Positions 1 to 9,048 of a stretch of DNA of 64,000 bases are shown here, piece by piece. The stretch's first letter is position 1; every line of letters begins with the position of its first letter. The stretch is taken from contig NZ_BDCM01000022.1 in NCBI RefSeq assembly GCF_001613505.1, forward strand, positions 124,001-188,000. The letters are read 5' to 3'. Made by a program: the position numbers and the translations under genes. This DNA comes from Nocardia mikamii NBRC 108933 (GTDB lineage Bacteria > Actinomycetota > Actinomycetes > Mycobacteriales > Mycobacteriaceae). The notes beneath the pieces were generated by a model. It was not told where the DNA came from. It made no database searches and saw nothing but the letters and a program-made list of their open reading frames with translations.

Positions 1-1617
1 GTCGTAGCCGTCGTAGGTGAGCAGCCACGAGCGTCCCACCGCCCAGTCGCTCTCCCCGGTCAGCAATTCGGCCATCCGCTGCAGGAATTCGCCGGCGCGC
101 ACGGGACTGTCGAGGGCGAACCGCGCCGCGGTGCGCCGGTCGCCGGTGTCGCCGTGGCGAACCACCAGCGGCACCCCGGTGACCTGGATCGCGTCGAAGG
201 CGTCCTCGTCGGTCAGATCGTCGCCGAGGTACACCGGCATCGCCGGGCGGCCCACCAGATCCAGCACCCAGTGCAGGGCCCGCCCCTTGTCCCAGTCCAC
301 GTCGGGGCGCAATTCGGTGACCCTGCGGCCGGAGGTCACGCGCAGTCCCTGCTCGCGGGCGATGTCGTGCACGGTGGCCACGACCGTCGACACGGCATCG
401 GCGGCGACCCTGCGGTGATGGACGGCGACCGCGAATCGCTTCGGCTCGATCAGCACTCCGGGAATCCGGCTCAGCCGGTCGGCGAGTTCGGCTGCCGCCT
501 GCACCAGCGCGCGTTCGGCCTTGGGACCGCCCTCGTGGACGTGTTCGGTGCCGTCGGGCGCCATCAGTTCGAAGCCGTGGCTACCGGCGTACCAGATGCC
601 CGCCACACCCACGCGCGTGCGCAGATCGTCGAGTCCGCGACCGCTGATCACGGCGACCGGACACCGCGCGGCCAGCGTGGCCAAGGTGGCGCGCACACCC
701 TCGATCGGGATCGCCGCATCGGGATCGGGCACGATCTCCGAGATCGTGCCGTCGAAATCCAGCAGCACCGCGATGTGCTCGTCCTCGACGGCGTCGGCGA
801 TCGACGTCCAGTACGCCAGCGCGTCCGCGATCTCCGACAGGCGGCGAAAACCACTGCGCACCCGAATCTCCTCGGCGTCGGCGACCACCACGTCGGCTCC
901 GGTGCACAGCAGCCGGTCCGGATCTCCGGCGCGCTCGATGCCGACCACCAGTCCGAAACCGCCGCGCCGCCCGGCGCTCACCCCGGCCTCGGCATCCTCG
1001 ACGACGACCGTCCGCTCGGGTTCGGCGCCCAGCCGCTGCGTGGCCAGCACCATGGTGGCCGGATCCGGCTTCCCCGGCAGCTCGAGTTCTTCGGCCACGA
1101 CACCGTCCACCCGGACGGCGAAGAGGTCCCCGAGCGCCGCGGCGTCGAGCACCTGGGCCGCATTGCGGCTGGCCGAGAACACCGCGGTTCGCACACCCGC
1201 CGCGCGCAGGCGGCGGACGAGGGCCACCGTGGTGGAGAACACCGGTACTCCCGATTCGGCGATCCGGGCGAGGAACATTTCGTCCTTGCCGTTTCCGAGT
1301 CCGCAGATCGTGCCGTCGGCCGCCGTATCCGACGGCTCGCCTCGCGGCAGTGAGATCGCCCGGGAGGCAAGGAAATCCGCGACACCGTCGTAGCGCGGTT
1401 TGCCGTCGACGTAGTCCTGGTAGTCGGAGGCGGTGAACGGGGCGCAGTTCTCGCCGGGCCCGGGTTCGCGGGCGGCGAGGAATCCGTCGAAGACCTGTGT
1501 CCACGCGGCGGCGTGGATCGACGCCGTGTCGGTGACCACGCCGTCCATATCGAAGATCACCGCGTCGTAGCGACGCGCGTCGATCACCGGCCCGGCCACC
1601 GGTTTGTCAGGGTGCAC
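1..1617 (-). CDS. HAD phosphatase / trehalose-phosphatase / GH65-like fusion (OtsB1 type), 3' end outside window
   Basis: Open to the left edge, so only the N-terminal ~539 residues are seen. Residues ~17-240 are a HAD/beta-phosphoglucomutase-like domain with the nucleophile motif FDMDGVVTD near residue 22. A second HAD domain of trehalose-6-phosphate phosphatase type starts with LLDFDGTISEI near residue 282 and keeps ISGRGLDDL and the GDDLTDEDAF acid motif. The last visible residues, WLLTYDGYD, look like the start of a glycoside hydrolase family 65 domain. The order HAD-TPP-GH65 matches mycobacterial OtsB1 (Rv2006), whose trehalose phosphatase role is uncertain. GTG at 1617 is chosen; an in-frame GTG at 1659 has a better Shine-Dalgarno (GAGGA) and would add 14 residues. 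The gene runs in the same direction as the universal stress gene upstream. Confidence 0.8.
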   Translation of the reverse strand, partial: MHPDKPVAGPVIDARRYDAVIFDMDGVVTDTASIHAAAWTQVFDGFLAAREPGPGENCAPFTASDYQDYVDGKPRYDGVADFLASRAISLPRGEPSDTAADGTICGLGNGKDEMFLARIAESGVPVFSTTVALVRRLRAAGVRTAVFSASRNAAQVLDAAALGDLFAVRVDGVVAEELELPGKPDPATMVLATQRLGAEPERTVVVEDAEAGVSAGRRGGFGLVVGIERAGDPDRLLCTGADVVVADAEEIRVRSGFRRLSEIADALAYWTSIADAVEDEHIAVLLDFDGTISEIVPDPDAAIPIEGVRATLATLAARCPVAVISGRGLDDLRTRVGVAGIWYAGSHGFELMAPDGTEHVHEGGPKAERALVQAAAELADRLSRIPGVLIEPKRFAVAVHHRRVAADAVSTVVATVHDIAREQGLRVTSGRRVTELRPDVDWDKGRALHWVLDLVGRPAMPVYLGDDLTDEDAFDAIQVTGVPLVVRHGDTGDRRTAARFALDSPVRAGEFLQRMAELLTGESDWAVGRSWLLTYDGYD

Positions 1618-1957
1618 TCCCCCAGCCTCCGCCCGCGTGCGGGCCTCGGCAAGGTACACAAGTCCTCACCCACACCGCCACCGGTCCCCGGCCCTATCGG
1701 CGGTCGTCATCGGGATCATCCGGCTGGTGTCGGTCGGGTTGGGGGCGGTGAACGAGTTTCGCGCCGAACGCGCCGCCGGCCCGCCCGCCACGGACCGGTC
1801 GACGGGTACAGCGGCGAGCGTCGCGCTCAGCGTCGGGCGAGCGCGCACGCCGATCGGCGAGACAGCACTCCGGACGGACCGCCTGAAACGACGCCGTGGG
1901 CTTCGAGTGTTGTTGCCCCACAGTTGATTAGGAGCGGGAAACGCATCGCGAACGGAC
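1618..1957. other. Non-coding stretch between usp and the trehalose-phosphatase fusion
   Basis: About 340 bases between two genes of the same direction. ORFs here on both strands are Arg/Pro/Ala-rich and resemble no family, so I treat them as GC-driven. It presumably holds the promoter of the fusion gene; I see no clear palindrome or terminator. Confidence 0.5.
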
Positions 1958-2842
1958 CTACTCCGGCACCACGTGCTCCGGCACCACGAGTGTCGGGCAG
2001 TGGGCGCGATGCAGGACCGCGGCGCGCGTGGACCGCATCGTGGTTCCGACCAGGCCGGTCCAGCGGTGCCGGCCCACTACCAGCAACTGGGCGTCGCCCG
2101 CTCGTTCCAGCAGGACCTGCGCGGGACCGCCGAACATGACCTCCGACTCCAGCGCGACGTCCGGATACTTCCGGTGCCACGGATCCAATTGCCGGTCCAG
2201 CGCCCGCGTCTCGTCCGCACGGAACTGCTGGAGTTCCCCGTCCAGGACGAACCCGCCGATGTCGTCATCGCAGCACCGGACCGCTTGCAGGCCGACCCCG
2301 CGCAACGCCGCCTCCTCGAAGGCACAGCCGACCGCGGTGCCCTCCTCGTCGACGCCGACCACCACCGGCCGCCCGTCCTCGCCCACGGTGAACAGGCTTT
2401 CGCGGTGGACGACCGCGACCGGGCACCGGGCATGCCGGGTGACCGCTGAGCTGACCGAGCCCAGCAGCGCCCGCCGGACCGCTCCGCGGCCATGGCTGCC
2501 GACCACGATCATCGGCGTGCGCGCCGAACGCTCCACCAGCGTGTCGATCACCGGGTCAGCGGTCAGTTCGGTCGTGACCTCCACGCCGTCGGCCACATGC
2601 CGGGCCATGGCCGCGGCCTCCGACAACACGCCCTCGCCGTTCCAGTACAACCATTCCCGGCCGCCGACGATCTCCATCGCGCTGAGTCCGGTGCGCGGCG
2701 CCGAGGCGGAGGAGAGCAGGATCCGCAATCCCCACCGGCGCACGGCCGCTTCGGCCGCCGCCCACCGCACCGCCTGCAGCGCGGTACCGGATCCGTCGAC
2801 CGCCGCGACGATCGTCGGCTCGGTCCTGTGGTCTCTGCTCAT
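1958..2842 (-). CDS. Tandem universal stress protein (two Usp domains)
   Basis: 294 residues with two Usp domains (about 9-145 and 150-290). The first keeps the ATP-binding pattern G-x2-G-x9-G-S (GSHGRGAVRRALLGS). In the second the corresponding loop is altered (VGRHRWTGLVGTTMRST), so nucleotide binding there is doubtful. Tandem Usp proteins of this length (mycobacterial Rv2623, Rv1996) are often in the hypoxia/NO DosR regulon. ATG 2842 is chosen because AGGAGG precedes it and the Usp fold begins a few residues in; the 35 residues upstream are non-homologous. It is divergent from the GyrI-like gene at 3053, and a DosR-like box lies between them. Confidence 0.9.
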   Translation of the reverse strand: MSRDHRTEPTIVAAVDGSGTALQAVRWAAAEAAVRRWGLRILLSSASAPRTGLSAMEIVGGREWLYWNGEGVLSEAAAMARHVADGVEVTTELTADPVIDTLVERSARTPMIVVGSHGRGAVRRALLGSVSSAVTRHARCPVAVVHRESLFTVGEDGRPVVVGVDEEGTAVGCAFEEAALRGVGLQAVRCCDDDIGGFVLDGELQQFRADETRALDRQLDPWHRKYPDVALESEVMFGGPAQVLLERAGDAQLLVVGRHRWTGLVGTTMRSTRAAVLHRAHCPTLVVPEHVVPE

Positions 2843-2981
2843 CGCCGCCTCCTGCTGCCGAGCCTGCTCCGATCGTCCGGCTGCGGTCACCGTCCAGCTA
2901 GGGCCGAAAGTCGCTACCACGGGCCGCCTTCGTCCGCGGCCCGCCACCGGAGCGAAGACCGCGCGTTCGTCCCGGCAGGAC

Positions 2982-2996
2982 AGGCCCTTGGTCCCT
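2982..2996. promoter_or_regulatory. Candidate DosR/DevR-like box in divergent promoter
   Basis: Read on the minus strand the sequence is AGGGACCAAGGGCCT, similar to the GGGACTTTNGGCCCT form of DosR boxes of mycobacterial universal stress genes. It lies between the usp start (2842) and the GyrI-like start (3053). The match is by eye to one motif in a GC-rich region, so this is tentative. Confidence 0.35.
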
Positions 2997-3052
2997 CGCG
3001 CATCGGCGTGGCCGCGGGCATTGTCGAGGCAGACACCGAGAAAGAGGACGAC

Positions 3053-3934
3053 ATGGACTACCGGGTGGACGTGTGCGAAGTGCCGCCGCAGGCCCTGTTG
3101 CGACTACCTCGCGCGATCCGGGCGGATCGGCCCGGTGAGGACATCACCGCCGGTATGCGCGAACTGTTCGCGACCGTCGCCCGATCCGGCCTCACCGCCA
3201 GCGGCCCGACCGCGATCACCTACACCGACACCGAACGATCGGCGGGCGCGACGAGCGTCGACTTCCGGGTACCGGTCGAGCCCGCCGCGCAGTTGAGTCT
3301 GGCCTCGGGTGCCGAAGTGCTCGTGACCCCCGGCGCGACGGTGGCCCGCGCCTGCCACCACGGCGGATACCGCGATCTCGGCGCCGCCTATCGGAGCCTG
3401 GCCGAGTGGGTGGATCGCAACGCCTACCGCGTCGTCGGCCCGCCGACCGAGGTCTACCTCGTCGGCCCCGACGAGGTGAGCGATCCGCGCCAGCTCGTCA
3501 CCGAGATCCGGCTCCCCGTGGCTCCCTCGCCGACGATCGTCACCCGAGTGCTCTCCGACTTCGATACGGCGCTGAATCGGACCCGGAACGCGTTGCGCTC
3601 CAACGGCTTCACCATCCTCGCGGAGGTGGACCTGAACACCGCGCGGTACGACGGCCGCACCCGGCGCCTGGCACACCACACCATCCTGGAGGTCTGCCGT
3701 CGCAACCTGCTCGTGGCCGAACTCGCGGACGACGACCGGGCCGACATGATCGTGCCGCATCCGGTGGTCGTGCGTGAGCGCTGCGAGACCGTCGTCGTCG
3801 AAGCCGTCGATCCGACGATCTGGGCCCGCGCACTCGGCGACGAGCAACTCCAGACCCTCGCCGCCGACAGTCGCCGCCACCTCATCGCGGCGATCGACGA
3901 CCTCGCCATGACGGCGACAGCCCACGACGGCTAG
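3053..3934 (+). CDS. GyrI-like effector-binding domain plus DUF302 protein
   Basis: 293 residues. The N-terminal half (about 1-155) resembles the GyrI/AraC effector-binding (SOUL-like) fold, with an early YRVDVCEVPPQALLRL strand and a late EVYLVGPDEV strand. The C-terminal half (about 165-290), starting near FDTALNRTRNALRSNGF, resembles DUF302. No DNA-binding domain is present, so it may be a stand-alone ligand-binding or stress protein. ATG 3053 is preceded by AAAGAGGACGAC, a good ribosome site; the longer ORF upstream is not homologous. Its location opposite a universal stress gene suggests a stress role; this is inference. Confidence 0.7.
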   Translation: MDYRVDVCEVPPQALLRLPRAIRADRPGEDITAGMRELFATVARSGLTASGPTAITYTDTERSAGATSVDFRVPVEPAAQLSLASGAEVLVTPGATVARACHHGGYRDLGAAYRSLAEWVDRNAYRVVGPPTEVYLVGPDEVSDPRQLVTEIRLPVAPSPTIVTRVLSDFDTALNRTRNALRSNGFTILAEVDLNTARYDGRTRRLAHHTILEVCRRNLLVAELADDDRADMIVPHPVVVRERCETVVVEAVDPTIWARALGDEQLQTLAADSRRHLIAAIDDLAMTATAHDG

Positions 3935-4050
3935 GTTCTCGCGCAACTCCTTCGGCGATCGCACGCCCGTCCGAGCCGTGCCGGTGGCGGGCCGCCGCTC
4001 CACCTCCTACGGTTGATCTTGTCACCGGCAGTCACCGAAGGAGCCCACGC

Positions 4051-4899
4051 ATGTCCGACGATCAGTGGCTCAACGCCGAAACCGTCCGCGTCGCCACCGA
4101 TTCCGTCGAACTGGCGGTGACCGACGCCGGAGCCGGCGCGCCGCTGGTGCTGCTGCACGGCTGGCCGCACACCCGCGCGATCTGGCATCGCGTGGCACCG
4201 GCGCTGGCGCGGTCCCACCGGCTCATCGCGCCGGATCTGCGCGGGCTCGGTGAGAGCGAGCGCCCCGCCGGCGGGTACGACGCCGCCACCGTCTCCGCCG
4301 ATATCGTGAGCCTGCTCGACCACGTGGGCGTCGAGCGCGCCTCGATCATGGCAGTGGACGCCTCGGTGCCGGCCGCGGTACTGACCGCCCTGCGCCGGCC
4401 CGATCGGGTCGACCGCCTGGTGGTGATGGAGTCGCTGCTCGGCACGCTTCCCGGCGCCGAGGATTTCCTGGCCGCCGGGCCGCCGTGGTGGTTCGGTTTC
4501 CACTCGGTGCCGGGCCTGGCCGAAACCGTCCTGCTCGGCCACGAGCCCGACTACATCGACTGGTTCCTCCGGATCGGCGTCCCGCACGAGCCGATCGATC
4601 CCGTTCTGCGAGCACACATTCTGAACGCCTATACCGGCGCGGACGCGTTGCGGGCCGGCTTCGAGTACTACCGTGCCCTTCCCCGGACGGCCCGGCAGCT
4701 GGCCGAGGCGACCGCGGCGGCGCGCCTGACGGTGCCGACACTCGCCCTGGGCGCGGGCTCGGTCGGCGACGCGCTGCATCGCCAGCTGAGGCCGATCGCG
4801 AAAGATGTAGTCGGGCACGTGATTCCGGATTGCGGTCATATCGTCCCACTGGACGGCCCCGAAGCGCTGCTGGAACTGGTCACACCGTTTCTGGCGTGA
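4051..4899 (+). CDS. Alpha/beta hydrolase with Asp-type nucleophile elbow
   Basis: 282 residues, normal for the family. It shows the oxyanion HGWPH motif (36-40), the PDLRGLGES strand and the C-terminal DCGHIVPLD catalytic histidine. The nucleophile elbow, normally G-x-S/D-x-G, reads A-V-D-A-S (101-105), putting Asp103 in the nucleophile place as in epoxide hydrolases and haloalkane dehalogenases but with both flanking glycines replaced. A hydrolase of the epoxide-hydrolase branch is likely; the substrate is unknown. The start follows GAAGGAGCCCACGC. It is convergent with the baeRF gene, 7 bases apart. Confidence 0.8.
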   Translation: MSDDQWLNAETVRVATDSVELAVTDAGAGAPLVLLHGWPHTRAIWHRVAPALARSHRLIAPDLRGLGESERPAGGYDAATVSADIVSLLDHVGVERASIMAVDASVPAAVLTALRRPDRVDRLVVMESLLGTLPGAEDFLAAGPPWWFGFHSVPGLAETVLLGHEPDYIDWFLRIGVPHEPIDPVLRAHILNAYTGADALRAGFEYYRALPRTARQLAEATAAARLTVPTLALGAGSVGDALHRQLRPIAKDVVGHVIPDCGHIVPLDGPEALLELVTPFLA

Positions 4900-4906
4900 C
4901 GAACGC

Positions 4907-6016
4907 TCACATCGAATAGCGCAGGATGGCGGCGGCCGAGGCCTCGTCCGGGATATCGGCCCCGCGCACCGCCAGCACCCGCGCGCCCGAAAGCAGTGCG
5001 CGGCGGGCGATCTCGTCGAGGATCCCCGGTATCTCGGTCTCGGAGGCGGGACCGAATTCGATCGCGCCGGTGTCCGGAGCGACCGAGCCGGGCACGGCGG
5101 TGTCGATATCGACCAGCAACGTCTGCACGATGCCGAAGGAGGCCGCGCGAGCGATATCGGCGAGGTCGGCGGTGGCGCGCGCCTCGCCACGGCGCTTGTC
5201 GAACAACTGGCGCAGATCGGCCAGTTGCGCCGCGTAGTGACCGTCGAGGATGTGGCGGGCCTTGTCGGCGAGCTCTTGATCCGACAAATGTTCCGGGTTG
5301 CCGGGTATTCCGTCCTCGAGTAGTTCCGCGTAGGTGGCGACCGAGCGGTAGATCGCGTCGATCGGCTCGGGTGCCGCCAGGATCAGCGGGGTGTCGCGCC
5401 CGGACAGAATGTCGCGCAATGCGCGGTCGACACCGCGCGCGTACTGGCGGACCAGTACCTTCTTCCCTTCGCTGCCGGTCAGCCGCCGCTTGGCCGAACG
5501 ATCGCCGATCGAGGCCTTCCGCGCGAAATCCGCGGCGTTACCCGGCATGTCGGGCACCCGGACATCCTCGGCCGGCCGGTCCGGGGTCACCTCGACCAGC
5601 CGTGCCGACCCCTCGGCCAACGCCAGCACGAACGCGGTCTGCGGGAAGGTGACGGCCCGCAGCAACGGTTTGAGCAGAAACCGGTCCGCGACGGTGACCG
5701 CCGCGCCGAGGCGGTTCGGGATCCGGAAGGTCCACATGCGCTGCGGGGATACGTGCACCACCAGGGTGTGTGACTGGAAGCGCCAGAAGTCCTCGTCGTC
5801 GGCCAGATCGTCGAGCTGTTCGGCGATGGCCGCGCGACTGTCGCTGTCGGTGACCAGGTCGACCGCCTCCCGGATCTGATTGGAGAAGGCGATCCGGTTC
5901 GCCTCCGGATTCGGGGTGGCGGCCTCGGTGGGCAGGTAGATCGACACCGACCAGGGGCCGGTCCATTCGGCGAGGGTTTCGATCTCGCGGCGGGTCGGGA
6001 TGTCGGTGTGCAGCAC
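4907..6016 (-). CDS. baeRF-type (bacterial archaeo-eukaryotic release factor-like) protein
   Basis: 369 residues. The N-terminus (WSVSIYLPTEAATPNPEAN), the central ILAAPEPIDAIYRSVA and the C-terminal LVDIDTAVPGSVAPDTGAI follow the pattern of bacterial eRF1-like (baeRF) proteins, which share the release factor/Vms1 fold and are often beside stress genes. I think it is closest to baeRF family 11 or 3 but cannot decide by eye. The proposed role is ribosome-associated rescue or peptidyl-tRNA cleavage, by family inference only. ATG 6016 is preceded by GAAGGAGGATCGA. No signal peptide or membrane segment is seen. Confidence 0.65.
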   Translation of the reverse strand: MLHTDIPTRREIETLAEWTGPWSVSIYLPTEAATPNPEANRIAFSNQIREAVDLVTDSDSRAAIAEQLDDLADDEDFWRFQSHTLVVHVSPQRMWTFRIPNRLGAAVTVADRFLLKPLLRAVTFPQTAFVLALAEGSARLVEVTPDRPAEDVRVPDMPGNAADFARKASIGDRSAKRRLTGSEGKKVLVRQYARGVDRALRDILSGRDTPLILAAPEPIDAIYRSVATYAELLEDGIPGNPEHLSDQELADKARHILDGHYAAQLADLRQLFDKRRGEARATADLADIARAASFGIVQTLLVDIDTAVPGSVAPDTGAIEFGPASETEIPGILDEIARRALLSGARVLAVRGADIPDEASAAAILRYSM

Positions 6017-6186
6017 TTCGATCCTCCTTCGTTACCCCGCACTGTTCGACGGGCGCACGGGCCGCGCGAATAGCGGCCGCAGTGTTTGCCGACTCGTAAC
6101 CACGTCGACGGTACTGGACATCAGCACCGGCAGGCACACATACGGGCATCGGATGCCGAACTGTTGCTGCATGCGTGTCGATCGAC

Positions 6187-7581
6187 TCACCTAGGGGGCG
6201 TCGGCACGACGGTCGGTGACAGCGAGGTCGGTGTGGCCGGGGTTGTGGCAGCGGGGGCGGTGGAGGTGGCCGCACTCGTCGCGCCGGGCGAGACGGTCGC
6301 CGATCCGGCGGGCAGTGCGCCCGTCCCGTACAGATGCTCGATGATCTGCTTGGCGATCGCACTCGCCGCCGCGTTCCCGTCGGCGGTGGGTTCCAGATTC
6401 GCCCACACCACCACGGTCACCTTGTGGGCCGGATCGGATCCGGCGAAGGTGTTGAAGCCTGGCAGTTCGCCCGTATGTCCGTACAGCGCACCGAATTTCG
6501 CCAGGGCGAGGCCGTATTGCGGTGCCTCCGGCGGGTTGGCCGGATCGGTCGCTTGCAGACTTCCCATGCGCTTGCTCTGCATGTCGACATCGAGGACCTT
6601 GCCCTCGGTGAGCGCCTCGGCCCAGGTGGCCAGGTCCCCGACCGTGGAGATTCCGGCGCCCGCGGCCCACGCCCAGGAGGGATTGTCCGCGGTGCGATCA
6701 CCGGGCAGCAGCCTGCCCGCCTTGGCCTCGGCCTGCATCTCGGGCGGCAGCGCCGGCGGCGTCCCCATGGTCAAGACGTTGGTGCCGTACATGTAGCCCT
6801 GCGGGTGCGGGTCGGGTATGGCCGCGGATGTGCGCGCCGGGAAGGAGCTCTGGGTCAGGCCGAGCGGACCGAAGAGCCGGTCCCGCATGATCTGCTCGAG
6901 CGGTTTGCCGTCCAGCTGTTCGGCGATCAGCCCGAGCAGGATCGTGTTGGTGTTCGAGTAGTGATAGCCCTGTCCCGGTGGAAAATACGGCGGGTGCGCG
7001 TAGGCCATGGCGAGCAGTTCGTCGGGCTGCCACACCCGGCCCGGGTCGGCGTCCATGGCCTCGGCCAGTTCGCGGGTCTCGCTGTAGTTGTAGAGGCCGC
7101 TGCGCATATCGAGCAGCTGGGCGATGGTGATCGCCCCGCCACCGGGCACATCGGTCCGGTACTTCGAGACCGGATCGTCGAGGGCCAGTTTGCGTTCCTG
7201 GACCTGTTGCAGGATCACGGTGCCGGTCCAGGTCTTGGTGACCGATCCGATGCGCACGTGGTCGGCCGCGGTGACCGCCGGGCCGCCGCCGAAGGTCCGG
7301 GTGCCGTAGGAGGTGCCGACCTCGCCGGCGGCGGTGCGGACGAAGGCCACGACTCCCGGCACCGACGCCGGACGCGCCACCGACTCGACGATGCCGCGCA
7401 GGGTGGGCTCGTCGAGCGGATGGACGGCCGGCGCCGGCGAGGTGGTCGCGGCGGCGGACGAGGTGCTCGCGGGCGCGGGTTTCGACGACGATCCGCATCC
7501 GCACGCGACGAACAGAACTGCGACGCCGGTCAGCGCTACGGCAATCAGCCGGGGCCGGATCGGCACGGAAACCACTGGCAC
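6187..7581 (-). CDS. Serine hydrolase lipoprotein, beta-lactamase class C / D,D-carboxypeptidase family
   Basis: 464 residues. The N-terminus has a hydrophobic stretch ending FVAC (Cys27), a lipobox-like site, then an Ala/Ser/Thr-rich linker. The catalytic set of class C beta-lactamases and EstB/DD-peptidases is intact: SVTK (Ser113-Lys116), YSN (Tyr208-Asn210) and a late HTG (GHTGELPGF). The last ~45 residues are a Thr/Pro/Ala-rich tail. An exported, membrane-anchored peptidase or esterase is likely, and the motif set cannot separate these. It lies 45 bases downstream of the broken MFS gene in the same direction. Confidence 0.85.
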   Translation of the reverse strand: MPVVSVPIRPRLIAVALTGVAVLFVACGCGSSSKPAPASTSSAAATTSPAPAVHPLDEPTLRGIVESVARPASVPGVVAFVRTAAGEVGTSYGTRTFGGGPAVTAADHVRIGSVTKTWTGTVILQQVQERKLALDDPVSKYRTDVPGGGAITIAQLLDMRSGLYNYSETRELAEAMDADPGRVWQPDELLAMAYAHPPYFPPGQGYHYSNTNTILLGLIAEQLDGKPLEQIMRDRLFGPLGLTQSSFPARTSAAIPDPHPQGYMYGTNVLTMGTPPALPPEMQAEAKAGRLLPGDRTADNPSWAWAAGAGISTVGDLATWAEALTEGKVLDVDMQSKRMGSLQATDPANPPEAPQYGLALAKFGALYGHTGELPGFNTFAGSDPAHKVTVVVWANLEPTADGNAAASAIAKQIIEHLYGTGALPAGSATVSPGATSAATSTAPAATTPATPTSLSPTVVPTPPR

Positions 7582-7626
7582 TGCACGACCTCCCTCATCG
7601 GGAACGGTGGAGCCGGGATTGAAACT

Positions 7627-8999
7627 CTACTGCGCCAGCGCCTCTCGCGGACGCGGTTGGCGAATGCTCAGCGACATCACCGCCGCTACCGCGCACAGAC
7701 CTCCGGCGATGAACCAGGCGAGCTGGTAGCTGCCCTGGACGTCCCGGATGACGCCGGCACCGGAAGCGGCGATCGCGGCGCCGATCTGATGTGAAGCGAA
7801 CACCCAGCCGAAGGCGATCGGCCCGTCGGCGCCGAAGTGTTCGCGGCACAGCGCGACCGTGGGCGGCACCGTCGCGATCCAGTCCAGGCCGTAGAAGATG
7901 ACGAACACCCACATGCTCGGCCGCACATCGGGAGCGAACAGCATCGGCAGGATCACCAGCGAGAGGCCGCGCAGCGCGTAGTACATCGTCAGCAGGTACC
8001 GCGAGCCGATACGGTCGGTGAGCCAGCCCGAGGCGATGGTGCCCGCGACGTCGAAGATGCCGACAGTGGCCAGCAGCCCGGCCGCGGTGGTGGGTGGCAT
8101 GCCGTGATCGTGTGCCGCGCTCACGAAATGGGTTCCCACCAATCCGTTGGTGGAGGCCCCGCAGATCGCGAAACCGCCTGCCAGCAACCAGAATACGGGC
8201 CGGCGCACGATCGTTGCCAGGACGGTCAGAGCCCGCGTCGCGCCGCCCGCCGCCGCGGTGCGCAGGCCCGCGTCGCTGCCGGGACCGGCGCCGTAGGCGG
8301 TGCGCCCGATGTCGCTGGGAAAGTCGCGGATGAACAGCAACACCAGTGGCACCACCGCCAGGGCGGTCGCGGCGACGACCAGTGCCGGGGCCCGCCAGCC
8401 GTGATCGCGGGCCAGCATCGAGACGAGCGGCAGGAACACCAGCTGTCCGGTGGCGCCGGCCGCGGTCAGTACCCCGGTGACCAGGCCGCGATGCCGGACG
8501 AACCAGCGGCCGGTGATGGTGGCGACGAACGGCATCGACATCGAGCCCACGCCGACGCCGACCAGCAGCCCCCATGTCGCCATCAACTGCCACGGCTGGG
8601 TCATGAAGACCGTGAGCCCGCTGCCGGCGGCGACGAGCAGCAATGCGCACGCCACCACCAGCCGGATGCCGAACCGGTCCATCAAAGCGGCGGCGAACGG
8701 CGAAATCACCCGTACAGCAGCATATTCACCGATACCGCGGCGCCGATGGTGCCGTGCGACCAGCCGAATTCCTCGTGCAGCGGATCCATCAGCACGCTGG
8801 GCACCGAGCGGAACGCGGCCGCGCCCAGCAGCGCGACGAAGCCGACGGCGGCGACGGTCCACGCCGGATGCGGACGGTGCGCGAATCGCGTCGTGGGCCG
8901 CTCGGGCGGTAGTGAAGGGACGGGGTCGGTGAGGCGAATATCGGTCACCGGAAGAGCGTGCCGAATCACGCGGTCGCCGACGAGTGGCCTGAATGCCAT
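7627..8999 (-). pseudogene. MFS transporter, broken by a single-base frameshift
   Basis: Two reading frames together make a normal 12-segment MFS permease. The upstream frame ends at a TGA at 8706-8708 right after SVNMLLYG, and the downstream frame resumes with ISPFAAALMDRFGIR. Reading TACGGG-CTG-ATT (one extra C) instead of TACGGGTGATT would restore YGLISPFAAAL, so a one-base loss near 8706-8711 explains the break. The N-terminal part before segment 1 is of uncertain start (ATG 8999 or GTG 8948). It is divergent from a GlxA-like regulator that may once have controlled it. Either a real pseudogene or a sequencing error. Confidence 0.8.
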
Positions 9000-9048
9000 A
9001 ATGCGTAAAGATTCAGCCATTCCCGGTGTCCACGACGAGGAGGCGACC

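Noticed and set aside
7837..9048. Upstream extension of the GlxA regulator frame across the MFS gene
   Set aside because: It lies antisense to the transporter and is Gln/His/Arg-rich; a strong ribosome site supports GTG 9049.
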